From assembly GCA_002709295.1 (NCBI GenBank), contig PAQL01000026.1, forward strand, positions 1 through 64,000: 64,000 bases of DNA, in the 5' to 3' direction. The stretch comes from Phycisphaerae bacterium (lineage in GTDB: Bacteria; Planctomycetota; Phycisphaerae; Phycisphaerales; SM1A02). The notes beneath the pieces were generated by a model. That model did no database searches, was not told the DNA's origin, and saw only the letters and a list, made by a program, of their open reading frames with translations. Every line of letters begins with the position of its first letter. Position 1 is the stretch's first letter. The translations under genes were made by a program, and so were the position numbers. Shown here in pieces: positions 1 through 9,371 of the stretch.

Positions 1-189
1 GCTGCTCCTGATCACCCTGCTGCTGTTCCTGCTGCTCCTGATCACCCTGCTGCTGTTCCTGCTGGTCCTGGTCACCCTGCTGCTGTTCCTGCTGCTCCTG
101 ATCGCCCTGCTGCTGGTCCTGCTGTTCCTGGTCACCCTGCTGCTGGTTCTGCTGCTCCTGATCGCCCTGCTGCTGATCCTGCTGTTCCT
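1..189. repeat. 30-bp tandem repeat coding a Gln-rich tail
   Basis: Six complete 30-bp units, at 1-30, 31-60, 61-90, 91-120, 121-150 and 151-180, plus a partial seventh, differing by a few bases each. Units 1 and 2 are identical. The period is ten codons, and read on the minus strand each unit encodes QEQQQGDQEQ or a close variant. The array continues off the window, so copy number is a minimum. It is coding sequence rather than a spacer-containing array. Confidence 0.95.
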
Positions 190-802
190 GGAACTCACGG
201 AGCTGTTGAAGAAGACGGTGGGCGAGTTCCGCGTTGGCGCGGGCGTCCTTGTTTGCGGGGTCGGCGTCGATCGCATCGCGAAAGTGGTCGAGCGAGCGGC
301 CGACGCGCTCCATGGCATCCTTGATCGGATCGATCGGTGCATCGTCTTCCGGATTCGCAGGAGGTGTCGCTTCGGAGCCCTCGTCGTCGGCCAGTCTCCG
401 GACCGCCTCCGCATAGCGGGCGGTTCCCTCGTTGTACATGGCTCGGGCGGCGAGACCGGCATCGCCGATCTCACCGGCACGGCGGAATGCATCGGCAGCC
501 GCCTCCATGTCACCGGCGCGATACTCCGCCACGCCGCGGTTGTAGGCCGCCGTGGCGAGACCCGGATCCGCCCGCTCGACCTGCGACCAGGCGAGCGCCG
601 CCTGAGGCCAGGCTTCCCGGTTCATCAGCTCCTCGGCGGTCCTCACGAGCACCGGGATCCCACCGGCGGGCAGAGTGATCGCATCCTCGGAAGATGGTGG
701 CGAGGCCGGGGGCACGGGCGCGGCGGCGATCAGCAGGGCCGCGGCGGCGGTGGACAGCGGCAGGCCGACTCTCGAGAGGGTGGAGATACGAGGAGCTTTC
801 AT
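1..802 (-). CDS. BatC-like TPR protein with Gln-rich repeat tail (partial)
   Basis: Last gene seen of the MoxR/Bat operon; it runs off the left edge, so the C-terminus is missing. The ATG at 802 overlaps the stop of the preceding VWA gene as ATGA, which fixes the start. Residues about 9-22 form a hydrophobic signal or anchor segment. Residues about 40-130 hold TPR-like helices (AAYNRGVAEYRAGDMEAA and ARAMYNEGTARYAEA). From about residue 200 the protein becomes a low-complexity tail of a ten-residue Gln/Glu/Gly/Asp unit repeated at least six times. BatC proteins of Bat clusters are periplasmic TPR proteins thought to work with BatA/BatB; the role here is inferred from position and TPRs. The true length is unknown. 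Confidence 0.8.
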   Translation of the reverse strand, partial: MKAPRISTLSRVGLPLSTAAAALLIAAAPVPPASPPSSEDAITLPAGGIPVLVRTAEELMNREAWPQAALAWSQVERADPGLATAAYNRGVAEYRAGDMEAAADAFRRAGEIGDAGLAARAMYNEGTARYAEAVRRLADDEGSEATPPANPEDDAPIDPIKDAMERVGRSLDHFRDAIDADPANKDARANAELAHRLLQQLREFQEQQDQQQGDQEQQNQQQGDQEQQDQQQGDQEQQEQQQGDQDQQEQQQGDQEQQEQQQGDQEQ

Positions 803-1848
803 GCGGCATGCTCCGGGGATTTCATGACCGCATGGTTGGAAGGGGCGCGTCTGCGTTCGGAGATGAGACAGCTCGACACGAGCAGGGCGAGCGCCGGCAC
901 CGCGAACCATCGGAATCGCGGGGTTCGCTGACGAGTGATCGCGCTGGAGCCGTCTCGAAGATCGATCGTCGTGATCCAGTCGTCGAAGAACTCCCCGAGA
1001 TCCACGAGGCTGGTTCCGGCCGGCACGAAGACGCCGCCACCGGCCTCCGCCACGGAGGCCAGAAGACCCGGATCCATCAGGCTCCACACCTCCCGTCCCT
1101 CGTGGCGAAGCCAGCTCTCCTGGCCGTTGATCGAGACCGGGATCCTCGCACCCTCCTCCGCGTCACCGATCCCCACCGTGAAGACCCTTGCGCCGTGCTC
1201 CCGCCAGGCGGCGGCCGCCGCCTCGACGGGGAAGCTGTCCATGTCCTCGCCGTCGGAGAGCACCACGATCGCCTTGCCACCCGGTTCGTCGTCGGGGAAT
1301 GAGTCCGCGGCGGTTCGAATGGCATCGCCCAGCATCGATCCGCCACGACTCGCACTTCGTGCTGAGAGTTCGGTCAGGCTGGTCTTGAGGGCGTCGTAAT
1401 TCAGGGTGAGCGGACTGCGAACCGATGGATCGCCGGCGAAGTCGACCAGCCCGACCCGATCACCGGCCATGGCGTCCACCGCCTCCTCGATGAAGAGTCG
1501 GGATCGATCGAGACGCGAGGGAGTCGCATCTCCGGCGAGCATGCTCCGGCTCACGTCCACCACGAAGATCACATCCATGCCTCTGCGATCGGCCTCGACG
1601 TATCGAACGCCCCAGCGGGGATCCGCGATGGCGAGCACCAGCAGCAGCAGGGCGAGAATGGACAGCACGGAACGAAGGATCGGACGAAACGAGCTCAGGT
1701 GCGGTGCGAGCCGCTTGAGGAGCGGATGGTCGGCGAACCTCGCCAGCGATCGACGACGGGCGCCGAACGACCATGCCACGACCAGGGCGACCACGACGAC
1801 GAGCCAGAGCCAGGCCAGGGATCCGGGATGTTCGAACATGCTGGTCAT
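799..1848 (-). CDS. BatB-like von Willebrand A membrane protein
   Basis: 349-residue inner-membrane protein with transmembrane segments near residues 12-28 and 58-74 and another near the C-terminus (about 313-330). A VWA domain lies between them. The MIDAS metal site is visible as DVSRS (D98, S100, S102), followed by the VVLSDGED strand. This is the usual BatA/BatB architecture. Bat proteins are linked to stress or oxygen tolerance and envelope integrity and usually occur with a MoxR ATPase, as here. It overlaps both neighbours by 4 nt (ATGA), implying translational coupling. An internal ATG three codons in is an equally possible start. Confidence 0.88.
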   Translation of the reverse strand: MTSMFEHPGSLAWLWLVVVVALVVAWSFGARRRSLARFADHPLLKRLAPHLSSFRPILRSVLSILALLLLVLAIADPRWGVRYVEADRRGMDVIFVVDVSRSMLAGDATPSRLDRSRLFIEEAVDAMAGDRVGLVDFAGDPSVRSPLTLNYDALKTSLTELSARSASRGGSMLGDAIRTAADSFPDDEPGGKAIVVLSDGEDMDSFPVEAAAAAWREHGARVFTVGIGDAEEGARIPVSINGQESWLRHEGREVWSLMDPGLLASVAEAGGGVFVPAGTSLVDLGEFFDDWITTIDLRDGSSAITRQRTPRFRWFAVPALALLVSSCLISERRRAPSNHAVMKSPEHAA

Positions 1849-2963
1849 GGGATCGTTCGAAAGAGGGTGTGACCGAGAATCAGATCGAGACCGATCAGGA
1901 GCATCGCGACGAGCAGCAGAGGGGGGATCTCCATGCCGCCCACCACGATCGAGGAGACCGCGAGATCACGATAGAGCCGATACCGACGCTGTTCCGTGGT
2001 CGTCTTCTCGAGTTCGTCGATGGACGCGTAGATCTCCCGCAGGGAGTCGGTGTCGGTCGCACGGAAGTACCGGCCGCCCGTGGATTCCGCGACCCGGGTG
2101 AGGGTCTCCTCGTCGATGGACACCCGCTGTCGGACCATGACGGGATTGCCGAAGGCGTCCCGGGCGGGAATCGGAGCGACCCCGTTGGAACCGACTCCGA
2201 TCGCGTAGATCCTGACGTCGAAGGCCGCGGCGATCTCCGCGGCGATGTCGGGTTCGATGTCCCCGGCATTGTTCTCTCCGTCGGTCAGCAGCACGATGAC
2301 CCTGCTCTTGATCCGGCGGCCGGCGGCATCCTCCCGATCATCCAGTTCGCGAAGCCGCTCCACCGCGAGGGCGATCGCGTCTCCGATCGCCGTGCCGTCC
2401 TCCGAACGCCGGGTCGCGATCCGGACCGAGTCGATGGCATCGACGATGTGGGCGTGATCGAGGGTGAGTGGGCTGGCGGTGTCCGCATGGCGAGCGAAGG
2501 TGATCAGGCCGACGAGGTCGTCGGGACGACCGGGAAGCTCCTCGTCTCCGACGATGAACTCCGAGAGGACCTTCTTCACCGCGGTCAGGCGATCGACCTG
2601 ACCGGCATCGAGGGCGAAGTCGAGTGCCGCCATCGATCCGGAGCGGTCGATGACCGACTGGATCGCGACTCCCTCCACGAAGACCCGGCTTCGCTCGTTC
2701 GCCTTGATCGGACGGGCGATGCAGATCACGACGAGGGCGATTCCCAGCATGCGGAGCAGGGGTGGGATCCAGCGAAGACGGGAGATGCCGGAGCGGCCGA
2801 CGATCGAGAGGATCGAGGTCCGGGAGTGGGTGATCGTCGCTCGTCTTCGTCGCAGGACCGGGATCCAGGCGCACAGGCAGACCGGAAGCAGCAGCAACCA
2901 CCAGACGGCGTTGGGATGGAACCCGAACTCGCTGCCCGCGATCGTCTCGAGCCATCCGCTCAT
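1845..2963 (-). CDS. BatA-like von Willebrand A membrane protein
   Basis: 372-residue VWA protein. Hydrophobic segments lie near residues 20-36 and 68-84 and two more near the C-terminus (about 325-365). The MIDAS motif is DRSGS (D106, S108, S110), and VIVLLTDGENN supplies the conserved strand and loop after it. The tail region has the GGRYFRATDTDSLREIY stretch typical of BatA. It sits between the BatD-like gene (4-nt overlap at 2960-2963) and the second VWA gene (4-nt overlap). It is probably part of a membrane complex with its VWA partner; the physiological role is inferred from the family. Confidence 0.9.
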   Translation of the reverse strand: MSGWLETIAGSEFGFHPNAVWWLLLLPVCLCAWIPVLRRRRATITHSRTSILSIVGRSGISRLRWIPPLLRMLGIALVVICIARPIKANERSRVFVEGVAIQSVIDRSGSMAALDFALDAGQVDRLTAVKKVLSEFIVGDEELPGRPDDLVGLITFARHADTASPLTLDHAHIVDAIDSVRIATRRSEDGTAIGDAIALAVERLRELDDREDAAGRRIKSRVIVLLTDGENNAGDIEPDIAAEIAAAFDVRIYAIGVGSNGVAPIPARDAFGNPVMVRQRVSIDEETLTRVAESTGGRYFRATDTDSLREIYASIDELEKTTTEQRRYRLYRDLAVSSIVVGGMEIPPLLLVAMLLIGLDLILGHTLFRTIP

Positions 2964-4081
2964 GACCGGTTCTCCAGTCGATCGAGATCGTCGACCGCAT
3001 CGGAGATGCGGATCTCACGTGCGGTGGCCCGATCGGGGGTTCCGGTCGGGTTCTTCGTCGAGGTGACCGGAGTCCCGCCGGTGCGATCCGAGTCGTCGCA
3101 GGTGGGAGCGGGGCCGACCTCGCCGACGAAGTCACGGACGAAGCCGAGGTGACGCTCCGCCTCCGCCGAGGCGGGACGATCGCCTGCGAACTTCACCATG
3201 TCGGCGGCACGGAGGAGATTGCCGAGCACCCGCGCGTGCTCCTCCCCGATCAGCGGGTGCCGGGTGGCTTCCCGGGCGAACTCGGGCGTGGTGCGTTCCG
3301 GGGCGGCGATGCCGTACCGGAGTTCGATGAATCGTCGGGTGATGTCGGTCAGCTCGACGTAGAAGCGATGGATCCGTCCTGCGGAGAGGTGGCCCCGGGA
3401 CTCGAGCTTGTCGAGTTCCTCGAACGCCCATGCGTCGGCGGGAACCGGAGGGGGAAGAGGGCGGGGCCGGGTCCACCACCACACCACTACGATGATCGTC
3501 GTGACCAGCAGGAGGTGGCCGATCAGAAACCAGATCCAGGCGATCGGGGTGTCGAGATCGACCTCGATGGGGCCGGTGATGTCACGATGGGCTGCCGGGT
3601 CGGTGTCGATCCCGGCGACCGAGGCGATCAGGAGGGTGCGGGCGGGGACCTCGAGGATCCGATCGTCGAGGCGGATGTCGAATCCCGGAAGCTCGACCCG
3701 ACCACTGGCGAAGGTCCGGATCCTCCACGTGGAGATCACGCGGCGGTCTTCCAATGGAATCGTCGGTGACGGTGCCGTACCGAGCACCTCGAAGTCTCCC
3801 AGTTCCGTCCCGGGTGTCGGCCACGTCACCTCCGGTGCGGGCACATCGGAATCAAGCGGGCCCTGCAGCTGGAAATCGACGGGGAGGCCGACCGCCGGGG
3901 TCGGTGATTCCAGCACGAGCACCGTGCCTCGATCGTCGAGTCCGATCGAGGTGCCGGATTCCCAGATCCGGGGCGGAGGCGGTTCCTCGGCGGACTGTCC
4001 CGCCGCATGCGACCCGGTCTGCAGGATCCCCCCGATGATCACCAGCGATGCGGGAATCATGATCGTCAGAAGGCGATTCAT
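2960..4081 (-). CDS. BatD/DUF4381-like membrane protein
   Basis: 373 residues. Residues 1-27 form a signal peptide, followed by an exported beta-rich domain, one transmembrane helix at about 182-203, and a cytoplasmic segment with YVELTDITRRFIELRYGI (241-258), a signature seen in BatD and DUF4381 proteins of Bat loci. The frame is open further upstream, but the ATG at 4081 overlaps the DUF58 stop as ATGA and directly precedes the signal peptide, so it is the chosen start. Position between DUF58 and BatA agrees with the assignment. The exported domain probably contacts other envelope proteins, which is inference. Confidence 0.8.
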   Translation of the reverse strand: MNRLLTIMIPASLVIIGGILQTGSHAAGQSAEEPPPPRIWESGTSIGLDDRGTVLVLESPTPAVGLPVDFQLQGPLDSDVPAPEVTWPTPGTELGDFEVLGTAPSPTIPLEDRRVISTWRIRTFASGRVELPGFDIRLDDRILEVPARTLLIASVAGIDTDPAAHRDITGPIEVDLDTPIAWIWFLIGHLLLVTTIIVVVWWWTRPRPLPPPVPADAWAFEELDKLESRGHLSAGRIHRFYVELTDITRRFIELRYGIAAPERTTPEFAREATRHPLIGEEHARVLGNLLRAADMVKFAGDRPASAEAERHLGFVRDFVGEVGPAPTCDDSDRTGGTPVTSTKNPTGTPDRATAREIRISDAVDDLDRLENRS

Positions 4082-5004
4082 CGTGATCGCCTCCTCTCGC
4101 GTCGTCGGAAGTGGGCGGTCAGAGGTTCGACGAAGTCGGAACCGGTGTCGAGGACGAGAGGATCGAGTCGCATCCTTCTCAGAGCGAGATCGCGGCGTTC
4201 GGACGCCGCCTTCGCGGCCTCCTCGAACCGCCGTCGGATCCGTCGGCTCCGGGTGTCGACGACGGTGCGGGCGCCGGTCTCGGGATCCGTGAACTCGACC
4301 AGTCCCATCGCGGGAAGTTCGTGCTCCCGGGGGTCCGTGATCACCACCGGAACCACGTCGTGTCGTCGTCTGGCCGCGAGCAGGGAGCGTTCCCAACCCT
4401 CGTCGAGAAAGTCGCTGACCACGAAGACGACCGATCGCTGCCGAAGGACCCGGTCCAGCTCCCCGATGGCGGAACCGATGTCGGTGCCGGACCCTCGAGC
4501 ACGGATCGCGAGGAGGTCGCGGACGATCCTCATGACCTGGTTCGTCCCCTTCCTCGGGGGGACGAAGCCCTCCACCTCGTCGGTGAAGGACAGGAGACCG
4601 ATCTTGTCGTTGTTCATCGCGGCGCTGAAAGCAACGGTCGCGGCGAACTCCGCGACGAGATCCCGCTTGAAACGATCGGCCGTTCCGAAGGCCTGCGAAC
4701 CCGAGACATCGACCGCGAGGACCACGGTCAGCTCCCGTTCCTCGCGGAAGAGCTTCACATGGGGATCGCCGAGACGGGCGCTGACGTTCCAGTCGATCGA
4801 ACGCACGTCGTCCCCGATCTGGTACGGCCGGACCTCCTCGAACTCCATGCCGCGTCCCTTGAACGCCGCGTGATACTGGCCTGCGAGGGCGTCGTTGACG
4901 ACCTGGCGGGTGCGCAGTCGGATCCTTCGAACCCGTCGAAGGAGATCCCGGGCGTCCTCTTCGGCGTCCCGGTGGGATTCAGGATTGATTCGGCCTCGCA
5001 GCAC
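4078..5004 (-). CDS. DUF58 domain protein of the MoxR/Bat operon
   Basis: 308-residue soluble protein with the DUF58 signature SIDWNVSAR (69-77), then a VWA-like domain with DVSGS (D99, S101, S103). DUF58 proteins almost always accompany MoxR-type AAA+ ATPases and are thought to act with them as metal-dependent, chaperone-like modules. The start is GTG at 5004; an in-frame stop lies three codons upstream at 5013-5011, so no longer start is possible. It begins 6 nt after the MoxR stop and overlaps the next gene by 4 nt. Confidence 0.92.
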   Translation of the reverse strand: MLRGRINPESHRDAEEDARDLLRRVRRIRLRTRQVVNDALAGQYHAAFKGRGMEFEEVRPYQIGDDVRSIDWNVSARLGDPHVKLFREERELTVVLAVDVSGSQAFGTADRFKRDLVAEFAATVAFSAAMNNDKIGLLSFTDEVEGFVPPRKGTNQVMRIVRDLLAIRARGSGTDIGSAIGELDRVLRQRSVVFVVSDFLDEGWERSLLAARRRHDVVPVVITDPREHELPAMGLVEFTDPETGARTVVDTRSRRIRRRFEEAAKAASERRDLALRRMRLDPLVLDTGSDFVEPLTAHFRRRERRRSR

Positions 5005-5010
5005 TGGATG

Positions 5011-6039
<1,029 letters not shown>

Positions 6040-6244
6040 CAAGGTCCGTCGAAGGCCTGGAATCTCCCCCGACCGTTCATGCTGGACGGGCCACGGGTCG
6101 GGTCCCTCGGGACGCCGTTCGTGTCTGCGGAGGATATCCGCGGGCTTCACCTGCTCGGTGGGGGGGCCGGATCCGGTTACGATCCGCCCAGCCCCCCGGT
6201 TCGACCCGATCCGGAGCATCGAAGGGGGGCATGGAGATGCGGGC

Positions 6245-7123
6245 ATGTCCGAACTCGGCTGGATCGGTTGTGGTGTGATGGGGTGCTCGATGGCCGGGAA
6301 ACTCCTCGAGGCGGGCCATCGATTGCGGGTCCACACCCGAACCAGGTCCAAGGCTCGAACCCTGCTCGATGCGGGGGCCACCTGGGTGGATTCGCCCCGG
6401 GAGGCGGCCGATGGCGTCGATGCGGTCTTCTCGATCGTGGGATATCCAGAGGACGTGAAGGAGATCCATCTCGGCCCCTCCGGAACCCTCTCGGCCGATG
6501 ATGCTCCCGGATTTCTCATCGATCTCACGACCAGCGATCCCGGCCTTGCGGTCGAGATCCGGGATCGGGGCCTGGAACGCGGGGTCGTGGCCTACGACGC
6601 TCCGGTTTCGGGAGGAGACGTCGGGGCCCGCAACGGCAGCCTGTCGATCATGGTCGGTGGCGACGCGGAGCGATTCGATTCGATTCGGCCATGGTTGGAG
6701 CCCATGGGGGGGACGATCGTCCTTCAGGGCGGGCCGGGAGCCGGCCAGAAGACCAAGATCGTGAATCAGATCCTGGTGGCGGCATCCATGGTGGGAGCAT
6801 GTGAGGCTCTGCGTTTCACCGAAGCAGCCGGGCTGGACCCTCGTCGGGTCCTGGAGTCCGTCTCCACCGGGGCGGCGGGGAGCTGGACCCTGTCCAACCT
6901 CGTGCCGAGGATCCTCGACGGCGACTACGAGCCGGGATTCTTCGTGGAGCACTTCGTCAAGGATCTCGGGATCGCGATCCGGTCCGCGAGGTCCCTCGGA
7001 TTGGACCTTCCCGGGCTCGAGCATGCCGAATCGCTCTATCGAGCCATGGAGGCGGCCGGGCTCGGACGGAAGGGGACCCAGGCCCTCGATCTGCACCTCA
7101 AGGCCGCTTCCGGGCCCTCCTGA
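6245..7123 (+). CDS. 3-hydroxyisobutyrate dehydrogenase family oxidoreductase
   Basis: 292-residue NAD(P)-dependent beta-hydroxyacid dehydrogenase. The Rossmann motif GCGVMG is near residues 8-13, the substrate motif DAPVSGGDVGARNGS lies at about 118-132, and the catalytic Lys171 is in GAGQKTKIVNQ. The C-terminal all-helical domain has the family's normal length. Substrate is not determinable; 3-hydroxyisobutyrate, tartronate semialdehyde and succinic semialdehyde reductases share these motifs. The ATG at 6245 has GGAG 8 nt upstream. It is transcribed away from the MoxR operon across a gap of about 200 bp. Confidence 0.92.
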   Translation: MSELGWIGCGVMGCSMAGKLLEAGHRLRVHTRTRSKARTLLDAGATWVDSPREAADGVDAVFSIVGYPEDVKEIHLGPSGTLSADDAPGFLIDLTTSDPGLAVEIRDRGLERGVVAYDAPVSGGDVGARNGSLSIMVGGDAERFDSIRPWLEPMGGTIVLQGGPGAGQKTKIVNQILVAASMVGACEALRFTEAAGLDPRRVLESVSTGAAGSWTLSNLVPRILDGDYEPGFFVEHFVKDLGIAIRSARSLGLDLPGLEHAESLYRAMEAAGLGRKGTQALDLHLKAASGPS

Positions 7124-7176
7124 GGCCCTTGAGGGGGCTGAATCGGCCTCTCCAGCCGCCCCTGGTTCCTGCGGGC

Positions 7177-7204
7177 TGGACTGGGGCGAGGGTCCTGTTA
7201 CAAT
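7177..7204 (+). promoter_or_regulatory. Candidate promoter for the small basic protein
   Basis: TGGACT (7177-7182) and TACAAT (7199-7204) are separated by 16 nt, matching sigma70-type boxes at 4 and 5 of 6 positions. The -10 box lies 66 nt before the ATG at 7271. Seen by eye only. Confidence 0.35.
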
Positions 7205-7270
7205 CTCCGATTCGCGGCCGAGGGCGACCCCCGGCCATCTCACAGCACGCCAGACCGTCGGAAGCCGCCC

Positions 7271-7585
7271 ATGGAACTCGCCCCGTCGACCACCATGACC
7301 TTCACCATCACCGCCGTCCCCAAGAACGAACGCGGTGTGAAGACCCTTCGTCGGCTCATGCGCATGCAGCCCGAGGTTCAGAAGGCCCTGACCGTGCTTG
7401 CTCGTCGTCGTCGTCAGTTCGACAACCGTCCGACCAACCGAGCCGGTCGGATCTGGATCGACCGCAAGAAGCCGACCCAGGTGGTGCAGGTGCAGGTCGG
7501 TGAGTCTTTCACCCTCCGCGTCACGCCGCAGATCATGAACGATCTGAAGAGCGTCGAGAAGTATCTGGACGCCAAGGCCGCCTGA
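7271..7585 (+). CDS. Small basic protein of unknown function
   Basis: 104 residues with no family I can name. It is strongly basic in the middle: KTLRRLMRMQ, LARRRRQF and NRAGRIWIDRKK, rich in Arg and Lys. There is no signal peptide or transmembrane segment. The second half alternates hydrophobic and polar residues (VVQVQVGESFTLRVT), suggesting beta strands. Composition and size resemble a nucleic-acid-binding or ribosome-associated protein, but no motif proves it. It has its own candidate promoter and a GGAA element before the ATG. A second ATG lies eight codons in. It converges on the HD-GYP gene. Confidence 0.75.
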   Translation: MELAPSTTMTFTITAVPKNERGVKTLRRLMRMQPEVQKALTVLARRRRQFDNRPTNRAGRIWIDRKKPTQVVQVQVGESFTLRVTPQIMNDLKSVEKYLDAKAA

Positions 7586-7627
7586 GCCCGCACGTCCCGG
7601 CCACCGGTCGGACATCAAGACACATCC

Positions 7628-7653
7628 GACGCCGTCCCATCACGGGGCGGCGT
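7628..7653. terminator. Hairpin between convergent genes
   Basis: GACGCCGTCCC and GGGCGGCGTC pair around a short loop with one bulged base. It lies between the stops of the small basic protein and the HD-GYP gene. There is no clear T-tract on either side, so termination is only likely. Confidence 0.35.
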
Positions 7654-7696
7654 CGTTGCATTCATGGTGCTGCGGGTCAGGAGTTTCGGGAAATCC

Positions 7697-8449
7697 TCAG
7701 TCGTCCCGGTCGGGAGACCGGGTCGCCAGCTCGAGCAGATGCTCGATGTCCGCGGATTCGACTCCGGGAGGATTCGATCGCAACAGGGCCTCCCGGGCCA
7801 GTTCGGCCGAGGTCTCGCTCAAGGGACCGGTCAGGGTCTGATGAGCCACCGGATCGTTGAGGTGTTCCAGGGTCGAGTCCAGCCGTCCGCTCTCGTAGAG
7901 ATCTCGGAAGACCGTGACCGCCTCGGGTTCGTACCAGCTTCCCGCATGCACCTCGAGATCGAGGATGGCCCGTTCCGCCGCCGAATCGCCTCTGCCGTCG
8001 TGGTAGGAACGGAGGCTGGTCATGGCATCGAAGCCGTCGATCACCGAGAACCAGCGGGCCGCCAGCGGTATCTGTTCTCCGGCGAGTCCGTCGGGGTAGC
8101 CGGTGCCGTCGATCCGCTCGTGGTGACTTCTCACCACCTCGAGGATGATCGGCTCGGTCACCCCCATCCGAAGCAGTCGATCGTGGCCTGCGGTGGTGTG
8201 TTCCTGCATCCGCCGGAACTCGTCGGGATCGAGTCTCCCGGGCTTGCGGAGGATGGCATCGGGGACGTCGATCTTGCCGAGGTCGTGCAGGACCGCGGCC
8301 AGCATGAAGTTCATCAGACGGGGTGTCTCGACCCGGGCCGCCTCGGCCATCGCCTGGGCGTACATCGTCACCCGCCAGGTGTGCGCGCCGGTGCTGCGGT
8401 CCTTGAGCTCGACGATTCGTCCGAGAGCGTTGGCGAGTTCGAAATCCAC
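7697..8449 (-). CDS. HD-GYP domain phosphodiesterase
   Basis: 250 residues made up of little more than one HD-GYP domain. H23 (HTWRV), the HDLGK metal pair (H55, D56) and HHERIDGTGYPDGL (109-122) are all present, with the following IPLAARWFSVIDGFDAM. HD-GYP proteins hydrolyse cyclic-di-GMP or related signals. The domain starts almost at the N-terminus, so there is no receiver or sensor domain and input must come from a partner or from expression level. The C-terminal 60 residues are acidic and helical. It is separated from its upstream minus-strand neighbour by 67 bp. Confidence 0.92.
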   Translation of the reverse strand: MDFELANALGRIVELKDRSTGAHTWRVTMYAQAMAEAARVETPRLMNFMLAAVLHDLGKIDVPDAILRKPGRLDPDEFRRMQEHTTAGHDRLLRMGVTEPIILEVVRSHHERIDGTGYPDGLAGEQIPLAARWFSVIDGFDAMTSLRSYHDGRGDSAAERAILDLEVHAGSWYEPEAVTVFRDLYESGRLDSTLEHLNDPVAHQTLTGPLSETSAELAREALLRSNPPGVESADIEHLLELATRSPDRDD

Positions 8450-8516
8450 GACGGGAGCCTAGCACCCTCGAGCGGTCGGGCGGTGGATCCGGGGAACGCC
8501 GATCGAGCCCGGGGCC

Positions 8517-9365
8517 TCAGCAGGGACGGGAGAGGATCGCCCGACGGATGGGGATCAGCACCGAGGGGATCAGTCGCTCCTCGACGAGTCGCTCCGCATG
8601 ACCGGCCAGCCGGGCGAAGAGCGAAGGCAGCTCATCCAGGGAGCGGATCGGTCCGTTCACCCGTGCGGTGAGGTAGACGCTGATCGGGTCGTGGCCGTCG
8701 ATGCCCGGAATTCCGGTCTTGGTCCGGGCGGGTCTGGACTTGATCTCGAAGAAGGCCTGCATCCGGGGATCGTCCTCGAGGGCGATCCCCAGGAGGGGCT
8801 GGGCCTCGACCAGCCGCTCTCGATCCCGATCCACGAGCTCCGCCAGAGGGGAGTCCGCGAGGAGGGCCTCGAAGACGATCTCGTCGCGATCCCGATCGGC
8901 CTCGAAGTCGAATCCGAAGACGAGCTCGAGGTGATCGATGTCCAGAGGGCTCACCGAGAGGTAGTAGGGGGCGATGTCCAGAAGGGTCCGGTGAAGCCGG
9001 TAGGCGTCATCCAGGGTGTCGGGGTTGATCGAACCGCTTCGGAGCGTGGTCTGGCGAAGGGCCCCCCAGCCGTAGGTGCCGTCGACGTCCTCCGATTCGA
9101 GGGCGTACTCGCCCTCGTAGCGGCGAAGCCGTTCCAGCCAGGGGAATTCCTTCTTGATCCGGCCGAAGAGGTCGAGCACCGCTTCCCGACCTTCGGGGAC
9201 GTCCATCGTCAGAGCCAGCTTCTGGTTGACGTAGAAGTCGCTGCAGATCCCTGCGAGTTGGGCATCCAAGGTCTGGGACTCCGAAGGGGGGGGAGGCGGC
9301 CGGTGCCGCGGCTCGGAGAGTAGCCCCCCGGATCGGCCCTCTGGCGACCGCGACACGTTCTCCAC
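8517..9365 (-). CDS. Conserved planctomycete protein of unknown function
   Basis: 282 residues, with no known catalytic motif. The N-terminal 30 residues are Pro-rich and likely disordered (RPPPPPSES). The body contains SDFYVNQKLALTMDVPEGREAV-type, EFPWLERLRRYEGEYALES-type and LSVSPLDIDHLELVFGFDF-type segments that I recall from hypothetical proteins of other planctomycetes, though I cannot check this here. It has no transmembrane segment. It starts 6 nt after the DUF418 stop, so it is probably the last gene of the operon that begins with the desulfurase fusion. Confidence 0.75.
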   Translation of the reverse strand: MENVSRSPEGRSGGLLSEPRHRPPPPPSESQTLDAQLAGICSDFYVNQKLALTMDVPEGREAVLDLFGRIKKEFPWLERLRRYEGEYALESEDVDGTYGWGALRQTTLRSGSINPDTLDDAYRLHRTLLDIAPYYLSVSPLDIDHLELVFGFDFEADRDRDEIVFEALLADSPLAELVDRDRERLVEAQPLLGIALEDDPRMQAFFEIKSRPARTKTGIPGIDGHDPISVYLTARVNGPIRSLDELPSLFARLAGHAERLVEERLIPSVLIPIRRAILSRPC

Positions 9366-9371
9366 GCCCCG

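Noticed and set aside
1-189. Possible CRISPR-like array
   Set aside because: The 30-bp units are contiguous, with no unique spacers, and are in frame with the TPR protein.
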